A stretch of 64,000 nucleotides of DNA from the NCBI GenBank assembly GCA_942492855.1, contig OW818647.1:186001-250000 (forward strand), read 5' to 3'. The DNA is from G963677485 sp942492855 (lineage in GTDB: Bacteria > Armatimonadota > HRBIN16). The notes beneath the pieces are model-generated. The model saw only the letters and a program-made list of their open reading frames with translations, was not told the DNA's origin and searched no databases. Shown here piece after piece: positions 34,859 through 43,744 of the stretch. The translations under genes were made by a program, and so were the position numbers. Position 1 is the stretch's first letter, and every line of letters begins with the position of its first letter.

Positions 34859-35663
34859 GATACGCCATCTCAGCAAAACATTCTTTCCCAACACACCAAA
34901 CGAAGTTAAGGCCTTAACGGGCATCGACCTTGACATCCCCGAGGGCACCTTCACCGCCATCATAGGCACGAATGGCTCCGGCAAGAGCACCCTTTTGAAC
35001 GCCATTGCGGGCACTTTTGAACCAGACCAAGGCACCATACACATCAATGGTCAAGATATCTCACATTGGCCGGAATACCGCCGCGCCTCGATGATCGGAC
35101 GAGTGTTTCAGAACCCGTTTGCGGGGACCGCTGCCGAGATGTCCATTGCTGAGAACATCGCAATGGCCATGCGGCGAGGATGCCGGAGAGGACTGGGCTT
35201 GGCACTCAAACGCTCATACCGTGATGAGATACGGGACCGCATCCGCACCCTCAACCTCGGGCTGGAAGACCGCCTGGATAACCCCATCGGCACGCTCTCC
35301 GGTGGACAGCGGCAGGCACTGACGCTGCTGATGGCCACTTGGCTGCGTCCCAGCCTGCTGCTGCTGGATGAGCACACCGCGGCACTCGATCCTAAAAGTG
35401 CCGCTCAAGTGGCGGAGCTTACATTGTCGATCATCAAACAACACAAGTTGACGGCGTTGATGGTCACCCACTCGATGCTGCAGGCCGTGCAGTTACCTGA
35501 GCGTATCATCATGATGCACAAAGGGCAGATTGTGCGGCAGTATGAAGGGCCCGAAAAGTCAAGAACGAACGTCTCCGACCTTCTGGCTGCGTTTGACCAC
35601 TTGCGCCGACGCGAACAACTGGACCCAGCCGTGGCCGATATCCTGAGCAGGCAGTACATGTAG
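34851..35663 (+). CDS. ABC transporter ATP-binding protein
   Basis: This 270-residue nucleotide-binding subunit has all core motifs: Walker A GTNGSGKST (39-47), signature LSGGQRQ, Walker B LLLLDEHTAALD and the switch His in MVTHSM. The DEHTAALD form is common in ATPases paired with PF04392 binding proteins. It overlaps the permease gene by 8 nt, so the two form one importer. The C-terminal tail is slightly extended with no added domain. Confidence 0.93.
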   Translation: MLKIRHLSKTFFPNTPNEVKALTGIDLDIPEGTFTAIIGTNGSGKSTLLNAIAGTFEPDQGTIHINGQDISHWPEYRRASMIGRVFQNPFAGTAAEMSIAENIAMAMRRGCRRGLGLALKRSYRDEIRDRIRTLNLGLEDRLDNPIGTLSGGQRQALTLLMATWLRPSLLLLDEHTAALDPKSAAQVAELTLSIIKQHKLTALMVTHSMLQAVQLPERIIMMHKGQIVRQYEGPEKSRTNVSDLLAAFDHLRRREQLDPAVADILSRQYM

Positions 35664-35707
35664 GTTGGCGTTCAGGCGAGTTTACCACACGAAATGAGGA
35701 GCCGAAT

Positions 35708-37141
35708 ATGGATGACACCATACAAGAACTCACAGAAGACATCATCGGACGGGCAACCCAGGCGGCAGCCATATATGCGGAACTGGATCAGGCCGCCACG
35801 GACCGCATTGTCGATGCGGTTCACAGAGCGGCCTTCAACAACAGGGTTAGCCTGGCCAAGTGGGCTCATGAGGAAACGGGCATGGGAAAGTGGCAGGACA
35901 AGGTCATCAAGAATGTCGTGGCCGCTCAGCTAGTCTATGAAGATATTAAGAATCTCAAGACCGCCGGTGTCATTAGTGAAGACTTCGTGAACGGCATCAC
36001 AGAGATCGCACAACCTGTGGGACCCATCCTGGCAATTATACCTGTGACCAACCCCACTTCCACGGTGATTTTCAAAACGCTGATCGCACTTAAAACCAGA
36101 AATCCCATCATCATCTGTCCATCCGGCAAAGCCAAGCGGTGCTGTGCTGAAACTGCCCGCATTTGCTACGAAGCGGCCCTTGCCGCGGGGGCACCCGATG
36201 ACTGCATACAGTGGCTCAACGAAACCACCCGTGAACAAACACAGGCATTGATGGCGCATAAAGGCCTGGCCATGATCCTGGCAACCGGCGGCACTGGCCT
36301 TGTCAAGACCGCGTATAGTTCAGGGACACCTACTCTTGGTGTGGGTGCCGGCAACGTGCCTGTGTTCATAGACACCAGCGCTGATATCCCCTTCGCAGTC
36401 AGCCAGATACTGGTATCAAAGCTGTTTGACAATGGCACCATCTGCGCCAGCGAGCAGGCTCTGGTGGTGGAGGCGTCCATCGCTCAGGAGGTTCGCCGTG
36501 AGTTCGAACGGCAGGGAGCCTACTACCTGTCCGATGAAGAAACGGCCAAGCTGGAAGAGGTGGCGTATGACAAGACAAAAGGTGCTATGAACCCGGACAT
36601 CGTTGGGCAGTCGGCAGCCTTCATCGCCGCAAAGGCCGGTATCGACGCACCCGCAGATGTTAAGCTGCTGATCGCCATCCAAATAGGTGTTGGAGCCAAA
36701 TACCCCTTATCTTCGGAGATTCTGGCACCGATACTCGCCTGTTACGTAGAAGACAGCTTCATCAATGCCGTCAACCGCTGCATCGACCTGAACTTCTACG
36801 GCGGAATTGGCCATTCGGTCAGCATGTATGGCAATGATGAGGCACGGATCACCGAGTTTGCGCTCATGATGAACGCGGGACGGATCATCGTCAACTCACC
36901 CTCATCGCAAGGGGCAGTGGGAGGGATATACAACCACTTGAGCCCCTCATTCACGTTGGGCTGCGGAACCGGCGGGAAAAACATCACAACAGACAACGTG
37001 ACTGCCCGCCACCTGGTCAACATCCAGCGCATCGCACGCCGTCGAGAAAACCAGCGCTTAATGCGTTTCGACACCCAACTCTACCTGGACGAATCGCTTG
37101 ATGTAGATGCGATCGAAGATAGATACAATAGTAATTACTAG
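35708..37141 (+). CDS. CoA-acylating aldehyde dehydrogenase (AdhE N-terminal type)
   Basis: The protein is 477 residues with GAGGAGCC upstream of the ATG. It matches the aldehyde-dehydrogenase half of AdhE: IAQPVGPILAIIPVTNPTST, the catalytic Cys246 in FDNGTICASEQALVV, SSQGAVGGIYNHLSPSFTLGCGTGGKN, and a C-terminus (LVNIQRIARRRENQRL) like the end of that domain. It should interconvert an aldehyde and its acyl-CoA with NAD(H). The iron-alcohol-dehydrogenase half is absent and no alcohol dehydrogenase lies nearby. No microcompartment shell genes are seen and there is no clear N-terminal targeting peptide. It shares the operon of the ABC importer. Confidence 0.9.
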   Translation: MDDTIQELTEDIIGRATQAAAIYAELDQAATDRIVDAVHRAAFNNRVSLAKWAHEETGMGKWQDKVIKNVVAAQLVYEDIKNLKTAGVISEDFVNGITEIAQPVGPILAIIPVTNPTSTVIFKTLIALKTRNPIIICPSGKAKRCCAETARICYEAALAAGAPDDCIQWLNETTREQTQALMAHKGLAMILATGGTGLVKTAYSSGTPTLGVGAGNVPVFIDTSADIPFAVSQILVSKLFDNGTICASEQALVVEASIAQEVRREFERQGAYYLSDEETAKLEEVAYDKTKGAMNPDIVGQSAAFIAAKAGIDAPADVKLLIAIQIGVGAKYPLSSEILAPILACYVEDSFINAVNRCIDLNFYGGIGHSVSMYGNDEARITEFALMMNAGRIIVNSPSSQGAVGGIYNHLSPSFTLGCGTGGKNITTDNVTARHLVNIQRIARRRENQRLMRFDTQLYLDESLDVDAIEDRYNSNY

Positions 37142-37165
37142 CTAGTAGTGCATAGGAGGCATCGG

Positions 37166-37453
37166 ATGGATATAAAAAATGTAGACGGCACGCTGACGTG
37201 TGTCCTGAACGGGCAGATTGACACGCTGGAGAGCCAGAAACTCGAAGCCCAGCTCAAAGAACATATCTCTGGGCAGCAGCCTGTCATCTTTGATCTGCAA
37301 GGTGTGACATACATATGTTCAGCGTTCCTGCGGGTATGCCTATATGTGGCCAAAACAGTGGGAGCCGCTCATTTTACGCTGGCTGGGCTGACCCCGCCAA
37401 TCAAGCGTGTTTTCAAAATGGCAGGTATGTCGGAGATTTTTAACGTAGAGTAG
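37166..37453 (+). CDS. Stand-alone STAS-domain protein
   Basis: This 95-residue single-domain protein starts at ATG 37166, six bases after GGAGG; a GTG six codons earlier is badly placed. It has the STAS pattern (ILNGQIDTL-like start, VIFDLQGVTYICSAFLRVCLYVAK, then a terminal helix KRVFKMAGMSEIF). The phospho-site region reads CSAF at 51-54 instead of the SSAG of its two relatives, keeping one Ser. It is the third STAS domain of the locus and the last gene of the operon, 24 nt after the dehydrogenase. It may be the soluble partner of the HATPase domain. Confidence 0.85.
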   Translation: MDIKNVDGTLTCVLNGQIDTLESQKLEAQLKEHISGQQPVIFDLQGVTYICSAFLRVCLYVAKTVGAAHFTLAGLTPPIKRVFKMAGMSEIFNVE

Positions 37454-37530
37454 TGCCCAGACAGATTTGAAGAATAGATTGTTGACAAGGTCTAGCGTAT
37501 CAGGCTCATAAGCTGAGTGGGTCTCAAGTG

Positions 37531-37556
37531 TAGTGGCGACCGTCTAGTCGCCACTA
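37531..37556. terminator. Perfect hairpin at the end of the signalling operon
   Basis: TAGTGGCGAC (37531-37540), loop CGTCTA, GTCGCCACTA (37547-37556): a perfect 10-bp stem about 80 nt after the last STAS gene. No T-run follows. It resembles the palindromic intergenic repeats of the window as much as a terminator. TTGACA at 37492-37497 is a possible -35 for the next gene. Confidence 0.45.
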
Positions 37557-37626
37557 CCGGACCGTCCATTCCATAGCACCCCACCACAACCCACAGACAA
37601 ATACAGACATAGAAGTAGAGATAGAT

Positions 37627-40600
37627 ATGGCTCCAAAAAAAGCACCACCGAAACAAACCCTTCCCACAGCAAGCGTCTTACTACGAGCCAATCCTATAGG
37701 TGTGGGACTGCAAGTGCTCATGGAAGGCATGGAAGGTAGGAATGCACCGGTCATACTGCATGGTCGCGAGGCCGTCAGGAGTACGTCTGTGGTGAGTGGT
37801 GCTAAGTTCATCTACTTCAAAATCACCAATCAAGCTTTCAAAAACGGCAAATCGCCGATGACTGCCATCACCATTATCTATTTCGATGAGGGTAGTGGAG
37901 ATATTATCGTTCAGTATGATTCGTTGGATGATACCACCAACCAGGGGCCATTCAAGATTGTCACCCTGGCACGCCTTGAGAACTCCAGGACTTGGAAGTC
38001 TGGGGTGGTGGACATCGCAGACGCGCGCTTCTCCGGACGCTGCAACGGCTATGACTTCCGCATCGCCGTGCCCACTGGTGTGGATCTGGCCGTATCCTCT
38101 GTCAAGCTCGAGTCGTTAGCCACCCCCTTCCTCAAGAATTTTAAGGTGCCCGCAGTCCGTTGGCGCATCATCAACACGAAATACCCCACCCTCGATACAG
38201 TGGTAGCGGGATATTCAGTGACTGAGTTCGGAGCCAAAGGCGACGGCGTGACCGACAACACAGCAGCTTTTCAGATGGCCATGAATGCGATGGCCAAAGC
38301 GGGCGGCGGCACAGTGTTTGTGCCTGAAGGCCGTTATGTCATCAGGCGATACCTTAATGTACCCACCAGTGTGACGCTGCGGGGCGAGTGGCGGAAGCCC
38401 TCGGCAGGCAAATTAGTCGGTGGCACCGTGCTCATGGCCTATGCCGGGCGGGGTGAAAGCAAGGGCCGTCCGTTCATTGTGCTCAACCAGTGTACCGGCA
38501 TCAAGGACATGACCATCTGGTATCCTGAGCAAAAAGCTGAAGACATCGTGCCCTACCCATACTGCATCAGGCAGGCGAACGGTATGAGCGTTATGATGGA
38601 GAACATCACGCTGGTCAATCCATACCAGGGCATCCAGATCGGGCCTGACCAGACCGAGTTGCACTACATCAAGAACCTCTATGGCACGCCGCTGCTCACC
38701 GGGATCCAGTTCGACTTTATTTCCGACATCGGCCGGCTGGAGAACCTGCATCTATCTCCTGACATATGGAGTGACTCGGGCTTACCAGGTGCCCCACCCC
38801 GGAACGGTGCCCACGCCAAGTGGATGTACCAAAACGGCACGGCGTTACGCACGTATCGGTGTGACTGGCAGTATGCGGCTTTTGTGAATATCAGCGGATA
38901 CAAGACAGGATTCGAGATTGCTCCTGCATCTCAAGGCTCATCGAACGCTCAGTATTACGGGTTCCGCATCACCAACTGCGCGTCCGCCGTCACCATAGTA
39001 GATGCACTCTACCTGGGGATCATGTTCACCGAGAGCACATTGCACGGTGACGAGCATGGTGTGGTCACCGAACCGGCCTTCACATCGAAGCTCATGTTTC
39101 ATTCCTGCAGTATCAAAGGATCTGTGAACTCGGTGCTGTTCAATGGCAGGTCGGGCGCTGCCACCCTCTTCCATGGCTGCACATTCGAGGGTACCTATAC
39201 GCAGAGCGTCGGCGACCTCTCACTGCTGGGCTGCACCTTCAACTCACCGGCGGAGCACATCGTGCTGGGAGCTGGAGTTAACGCCGCCACCATCGCAGGT
39301 TCAATCTTCACGGCTGTCCCTCAAGTTTTGAACAATAGCACATCGAAGCAAGTCAAAATCAGCGATCAACCGGTCAAGAAGTCAGCCATCCCGAAGTATC
39401 GGCTGCCTGAAGGCCGTGGCTTTAAGCCTGCCAGACGCGCGCTGTTTGTGGTCACCGACAAGCCCTATGGGGCCGTGATGAACAAGCTGCATGACGACAC
39501 ACAGGCCATCCAAAAAGCACTGAACGCGGCCGCAAAAGGCGGAGGCATCGTGTTCTGCCCGGGCGGGGAATATGCGATCCGAGGCCAACTGACCATCCCC
39601 ACCGGTGTGGAACTTCGCGGGGTATATGAAGTGCCGCATCATACCATTGGTAAGGGCAGCACATTCCGCCTATTCATGGGTCGCAATGACGCCTCCGGGG
39701 CACCGGCCATCACTATGAAGCGGAATAGCAGCCTGCGCGGCATGACCTTCATGTATCCTGAGCAAAAACACGATGCTCTCGTGCCCTACTCGCCGATGGT
39801 GCAGGGCCAGGGTGACGGCATCATCATCGCGAACATCACCGCCATGAACCCATGGTATATGCTCGATTTCAAAAGCTACAAGTGCGACCGCCATTTCATC
39901 GACTACCCCGCCGGAGCTCCATTGAGAATGGGGATCGCCGTGGGCGGAGGATGCGTAGGCGGAGAGGTACTGAACACGCAGTTCAACCCGCACTACTGGA
40001 ACAGGTCACCTTACGTAGATGGTTCTGGCGGACCTGAGGTGCTGACATCCAACAATGTATGGCAATACTCAAAAGAGAATCTGGAGGCTTTCGTTCTCGG
40101 TCACGCGGTCGGTGAGCGGCTGTTCCAAAACTTCGTATTCGGATCTAAATTCGGGCTGCATTGCATCTCGGAGAACGGCCGTGGTGCCTCCGGTGTGGTG
40201 TTCGGGCATGGCGTTGACGGCTCGAAAGTCGGAGCTGCCTTCGACGGCCTCAGCCCGGCAGGTATCGACCTGATCAACCCCGAGTTCGCCTGCTTCATGA
40301 CCACAGAATCGGCCTACGCATCCAGCGGGGAACAGCTCCGCAGTAATGCTCGACTGTATAACTCGATGCTCTGGGGCAGCCCAGATCACTCCGCGGTGGT
40401 GAAAGGCGGGACGCTGCTGTTTGAGCTGGCCCACTTCTGGACCTACTCTGGCTTCGTGGCGGACAAGGGCACGCTGGCACTGACCAACACATATCTCAGT
40501 AACAACACTATCGGCGCGGACGAGTTAACCATCCGCAACGGCGGTCACGTGGCATTAACGGGCAACAACACCGCGTTCGGGATGGCATGCAACGCGGATG

Positions 40601-41151
40601 CCCCCGCCACTTCCGTCACAGAGCAGTTCGAGGTCCAGCGTAATCAGCCCATCCCCAGAAACGCCAGGGAGATATCTGTGACGCTCACCAACCCACAACT
40701 AAAGGCGGGCTTGTCACTGCGTGAATCCGACGCCGAGACTACCACCAAACCGGTCATGAAAGACGGCCGGCCGGCGTGGACCAGCACCATGATCCCAGCC
40801 CATGCCAAAGGGGCATACATGATGTACATCGCGGTGGAGTATCCCGGCTTCAAGTCCGGCAAGGTGCCCGCCGTGAAGCTGTCGCTGGACTACTTCGATG
40901 AGGGCATCGGCGACTTCCGTATTGTGTATGACTCCAGCGATGAGTCGGTGCAGGTCGTGAAGGAGCATCCTGGGGCCTGGAAGCAGGCGGCCGCATTCCC
41001 TCTGACCAACTCCGGTAAATGGAAGAGCTTCGAGTGCACCATCCGCGATGCGAAGTTCGCGGGCCGATGCAACGGCGGCGATCTACGGTTTGAGATTACC
41101 TCCGGTGCTGTCCAACCCGCCATCGGGTTGGTCAAGCTCACGCGGTTGTGA
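37627..41151 (+). CDS. Giant double right-handed beta-helix (pectate-lyase-3-like) protein
   Basis: The protein is 1174 residues. Two pectate_lyase_3-type beta-helix domains are present. The first starts at VTEFGAKGDGVTDNTAAF (about 198-215). The second starts in mid-protein at HDDTQAIQKALNAAAKGGGIVF. Both share the phrases MTIWYPEQKAED / MTFMYPEQKHDA. Each end carries a similar jelly-roll module of about 110 residues: N-terminal YFDEGSGDIIVQYDS ... ADARFSGRCNG (60-165) and C-terminal YFDEGIGDFRIVYDS ... RDAKFAGRCNGG (last 115). No signal peptide is visible from the ATG, which also has a weak ribosome site, so the true start or the export route is uncertain. A polysaccharide lyase or hydrolase acting on plant-type polymers is likely. 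Confidence 0.75.
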   Translation: MAPKKAPPKQTLPTASVLLRANPIGVGLQVLMEGMEGRNAPVILHGREAVRSTSVVSGAKFIYFKITNQAFKNGKSPMTAITIIYFDEGSGDIIVQYDSLDDTTNQGPFKIVTLARLENSRTWKSGVVDIADARFSGRCNGYDFRIAVPTGVDLAVSSVKLESLATPFLKNFKVPAVRWRIINTKYPTLDTVVAGYSVTEFGAKGDGVTDNTAAFQMAMNAMAKAGGGTVFVPEGRYVIRRYLNVPTSVTLRGEWRKPSAGKLVGGTVLMAYAGRGESKGRPFIVLNQCTGIKDMTIWYPEQKAEDIVPYPYCIRQANGMSVMMENITLVNPYQGIQIGPDQTELHYIKNLYGTPLLTGIQFDFISDIGRLENLHLSPDIWSDSGLPGAPPRNGAHAKWMYQNGTALRTYRCDWQYAAFVNISGYKTGFEIAPASQGSSNAQYYGFRITNCASAVTIVDALYLGIMFTESTLHGDEHGVVTEPAFTSKLMFHSCSIKGSVNSVLFNGRSGAATLFHGCTFEGTYTQSVGDLSLLGCTFNSPAEHIVLGAGVNAATIAGSIFTAVPQVLNNSTSKQVKISDQPVKKSAIPKYRLPEGRGFKPARRALFVVTDKPYGAVMNKLHDDTQAIQKALNAAAKGGGIVFCPGGEYAIRGQLTIPTGVELRGVYEVPHHTIGKGSTFRLFMGRNDASGAPAITMKRNSSLRGMTFMYPEQKHDALVPYSPMVQGQGDGIIIANITAMNPWYMLDFKSYKCDRHFIDYPAGAPLRMGIAVGGGCVGGEVLNTQFNPHYWNRSPYVDGSGGPEVLTSNNVWQYSKENLEAFVLGHAVGERLFQNFVFGSKFGLHCISENGRGASGVVFGHGVDGSKVGAAFDGLSPAGIDLINPEFACFMTTESAYASSGEQLRSNARLYNSMLWGSPDHSAVVKGGTLLFELAHFWTYSGFVADKGTLALTNTYLSNNTIGADELTIRNGGHVALTGNNTAFGMACNADAPATSVTEQFEVQRNQPIPRNAREISVTLTNPQLKAGLSLRESDAETTTKPVMKDGRPAWTSTMIPAHAKGAYMMYIAVEYPGFKSGKVPAVKLSLDYFDEGIGDFRIVYDSSDESVQVVKEHPGAWKQAAAFPLTNSGKWKSFECTIRDAKFAGRCNGGDLRFEITSGAVQPAIGLVKLTRL

Positions 41152-41174
41152 GGTTGAGGGGGCCTGGGCTTATG

Positions 41175-41640
41175 TCCGCGCCGGTTTTCTCCTAACCGGG
41201 ACGTTCAAGAATATGACCGCGCCGGTTTTCCCTAACCGGGGCGGTCTGGCGGATAGCCCTGGGGCAGTTGTCTGAACCACGGATTACACGGATTTACAGG
41301 ATTACACGGATGGGAAGGGGAAGTTGGCACGCGGAGACGCGGAGGTCGCGGAGGTTGCGGAGGGGTAATAGGCTTGCTGTCCTTGGGAACGCCAATCGCC
41401 CGGTTAGCCCTCTCCGTCCCTCTCCTCCCTATCCGTGTAATCCGCGTAATCCGTGGTTCAGACAATCCGCCCTCGCGTCTTCGCGTGCCACTTTCCCCTC
41501 CCCATCCCTCCCCATCCCTCCCCATCCGTGTAATCCGTGTAATCCGTGGTTCAGACATCCCTCCCCCTCTGCGGCCTCCGCGTCTCCGCGTGACACTTCC
41601 CTCCCCATCCTCTCCATCCGCACGCGTCACAGTATAATTA
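41175..41640. repeat. Left intergenic repeat block
   Basis: Two CCGGTTTTC...CCTAACCGGG units (41175-41202 and 41215-41258, the second ending GGCGGTCTGGCGGATAGCC) are followed by tandem, mixed-orientation copies of ATCCGTGTAATCCGTGGTTC and of a CTCCGCGTCTCCGCGTG-type unit. The units are inverted at 41275-41350 and direct at 41420-41600. Open frames here (for example EPRITRITRMGR-like peptides) are repeat artefacts. TATAAT at 41633-41638 may serve the HEPN gene. No other gene is seen in the 530-bp gap. Confidence 0.8.
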
Positions 41641-41681
41641 AGATGTAACCACCACACACGTGCCACACCAAGGTGATGCAG

Positions 41682-42119
41682 ATGTCAGATGAACAGCTTG
41701 ATCTTTCTTCTTTTCGTGATGCGATACAATCGCTGCAGCAGAGTCTAGAGGTCGTCTCAGACGAGAGCTGGTTCCCACAACAGACCGACGCCGTACGTAA
41801 CACCATCGTCGCAGGGGTCATTCAGAACTTCGAGTTCGTGTATGAGTTCTGCGTCAAGATGATGAGACGTCAGCTCGAAAACGAGGCTGCCAGCAGCGAT
41901 GAAGCCGCTCAGGCGGATTTCCGTGCGCTCTTCCGGCTGGCTGGCGAAAGCGGCTTGATTGACGACGTGGAAGCATGGTTCGAATACCGCAAACTGCGGA
42001 ATATCACCGCACACACTTATGACCGTGAGAAGGCGCAACTGGTGTGCGAGGGTTCATTCAGCTTTTTAAGAGCCGCCCAAAACCTCTACGACATCCTGGA
42101 AAGCCGCAATGCCCGTTAA
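41682..42119 (+). CDS. HEPN-domain toxin (HepT/HI0074 type)
   Basis: This 145-residue all-helical protein starts at ATG 41682, eight bases after AAGG; codons just upstream are less well placed. It matches the HI0074 nucleotidyltransferase-substrate-binding family of HEPN proteins. The RNase motif RNITAH (R106, H111) is followed by T-Y113, giving the Rx4HxY form in which the Tyr is adenylylated by the MNT partner in studied pairs. The free protein would be a ribonuclease that cuts RNA and stops growth. The MNT gene overlaps its end by 11 nt. Confidence 0.85.
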   Translation: MSDEQLDLSSFRDAIQSLQQSLEVVSDESWFPQQTDAVRNTIVAGVIQNFEFVYEFCVKMMRRQLENEAASSDEAAQADFRALFRLAGESGLIDDVEAWFEYRKLRNITAHTYDREKAQLVCEGSFSFLRAAQNLYDILESRNAR

Positions 42120-42414
42120 GCATGTCGATATGAGCCCTGATCACCTGCAGATTGTCAGGGATATCTTGCTCCGGCATGTGCCGCAGCACCATGTGATGGT
42201 TTTCGGCTCCCGAGCCAAGGGCACTGCGCGGAAGTATTCCGACCTTGATCTGGCGATCATGACCGAGAGCCGCCTGCCATTTACCGTGCAGTGCGCCTTA
42301 GAAGAGGATTTCGAGGATTCGGATCTGCCCTATCGGGTGGATGTCATCGACTTCGCGGGCTGCAGTGAGTCGTTCCAGCGAATCATCACCCGCGACGCGG
42401 TGGAGCTGGGGTAG
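42109..42414 (+). CDS. Minimal nucleotidyltransferase antitoxin (MntA/HI0073 type)
   Basis: This 101-residue protein has the MNT core: FGSRAKG (residues 32-38) and SDLDL (D45, D47), with a third acidic site in YRVDVIDF. In HEPN/MNT pairs it neutralises the HEPN RNase by adding AMP to a tyrosine. It overlaps the HEPN gene by 11 nt. The catalytic residues look intact, so the module should be functional. Such pairs can also act in phage defence and plasmid stability. Confidence 0.85.
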   Translation: MPVKHVDMSPDHLQIVRDILLRHVPQHHVMVFGSRAKGTARKYSDLDLAIMTESRLPFTVQCALEEDFEDSDLPYRVDVIDFAGCSESFQRIITRDAVELG

Positions 42415-42694
42415 GGAGTTGCTGCGGGTTGGCGGCAAAGGTGGTTTGGCGGATCAGCGTAATGGAGCGATCGTTAGAATCCCTTACAGAACAAACCCTA
42501 ACTCGAATTACGTCATCATCGATACCACTTAATATAAGGCCGTGGAGTGACCATATGGTAAATGACTCAATCTGGCTGATATGAGATATGCTCCACAATA
42601 CTCACGCTGATATGGATGTTGTAAACTATAAGCACCCACACTAAAGTTTTGAGTGGTACACCGCCAACGGTTATTACTAGAGGGCATCTATTCG

Positions 42695-43627
42695 ATGAGC
42701 ATTCGTATATTTGTAAGCCACAAAGAATCTGATAAACATATCGCCAAAGCACTGGTCTCATATCTTCAAGCCGCTTTAAAGGTTGATGTCAACAGTATCC
42801 GTTGAAGTTCTGTTCCCGGTTATCAGCTTCCGTTTGCTAAACCCATCGGGGATCAACTCAAGAATGACATACAGACTAGCTCGGTAGTTTTCGCTCTTTT
42901 GTTGCAAGGCAGTCTCAAGTCCAACTGGGTGCTTTTTGAGCTTGGTGCATCCTGGGCTCTAGCAAAGCCTGTTGTTCCGATACTCAGTCCTGATTTGTCT
43001 GTAGACGACTTACCTGGACCTCTAAAAGACTATCCCTGTATCGAGATGAGCTCACCCGATGTATCTGGCCGTATTCAAGACGCCATCGTCCAAGTAGCGG
43101 AAATGCTTAAAACCGATGGTAGTATGGGTGGAAAACAGGATCACGAGCTGAAGCAGTTCATCAACGCATATAATACTGCGAAAGTATGCGAGAGCAGTAC
43201 CGATGTTCGGTGTGCTAAGGCGTTTCTAGTAAGTTGGCATCTATATCGCCTAGCGATTCCGCATTGCCTACATCCGACAGCATATATCGAATTGGTGAAA
43301 CAGTATATTCACGACCTGGAAATCGCCCCACCAAAGCAACTTGACTGTCTACAATCGGCTTCACAGGGTGATCAAGGCCGGCAAATACAGGAGATAGTCG
43401 AAGTTTTAGGTGGTATCATGATGAGCAAACACAGAAATCTATTACCTTACTTCTTGGCTGCTGCGAACCTAACAATCGATGTTGCCAGGAATGGGGGCAA
43501 CACCATATCTACGATAATCGAACCGTTAGTCCTTCCAGAAGGCTTAAGGCATCCTCAAAATCATCCTGAACAATGGATAAACGAAATTGCAAATCACTTC
43601 GATGGCCTGGTATCTGAGAACCAGTAG
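42695..43627 (+). pseudogene. TIR-domain protein with in-frame TGA
   Basis: From ATG 42695 the frame reads MSIRIFVSHKESDKHIAKALVSYL ... VNSIR, a TGA at 42803-42805, then SSVPGYQLPF ... SSVVFALLLQGSLKSNWVLFELGASWA, a classical TIR domain in which this position is usually Cys in a C-[ST]-SVPGY context. One change (TGC or TGT to TGA) explains the break. Glu82 in FELG is the expected NADase residue. Residues about 140-310 form a helical C-terminal region I do not recognise. Without readthrough, only a piece starting inside the TIR domain could be made. Composition is AT-rich, like the CBASS cassette. It is probably a decayed defence gene. Confidence 0.8.
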
Positions 43628-43744
43628 TTACGTCGTTGCTGAACGGCCGATATGCAGGACATACGAAAGATGTGCATGTGACTAGGCTTGTCATGAGTAT
43701 GATTAGGTGATTCGTATAGCTATCATCTATCCATATGTAATTCC

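Noticed and set aside
35708..37141. Bacterial microcompartment locus
   Set aside because: The dehydrogenase resembles EutE/AdhE types, but no shell-protein genes are present in the window.
41232..41666. Frame with EPRITRITRMG repeats
   Set aside because: The peptide is a translation of tandem intergenic repeats; similar peptides appear in several frames of the right-hand block.
42803..42805. TGA read as selenocysteine or Trp
   Set aside because: TGA ends several intact genes here (for example 20324-20326 and 33918-33920), and I saw no SECIS-like hairpin directly downstream; a point mutation is more likely.
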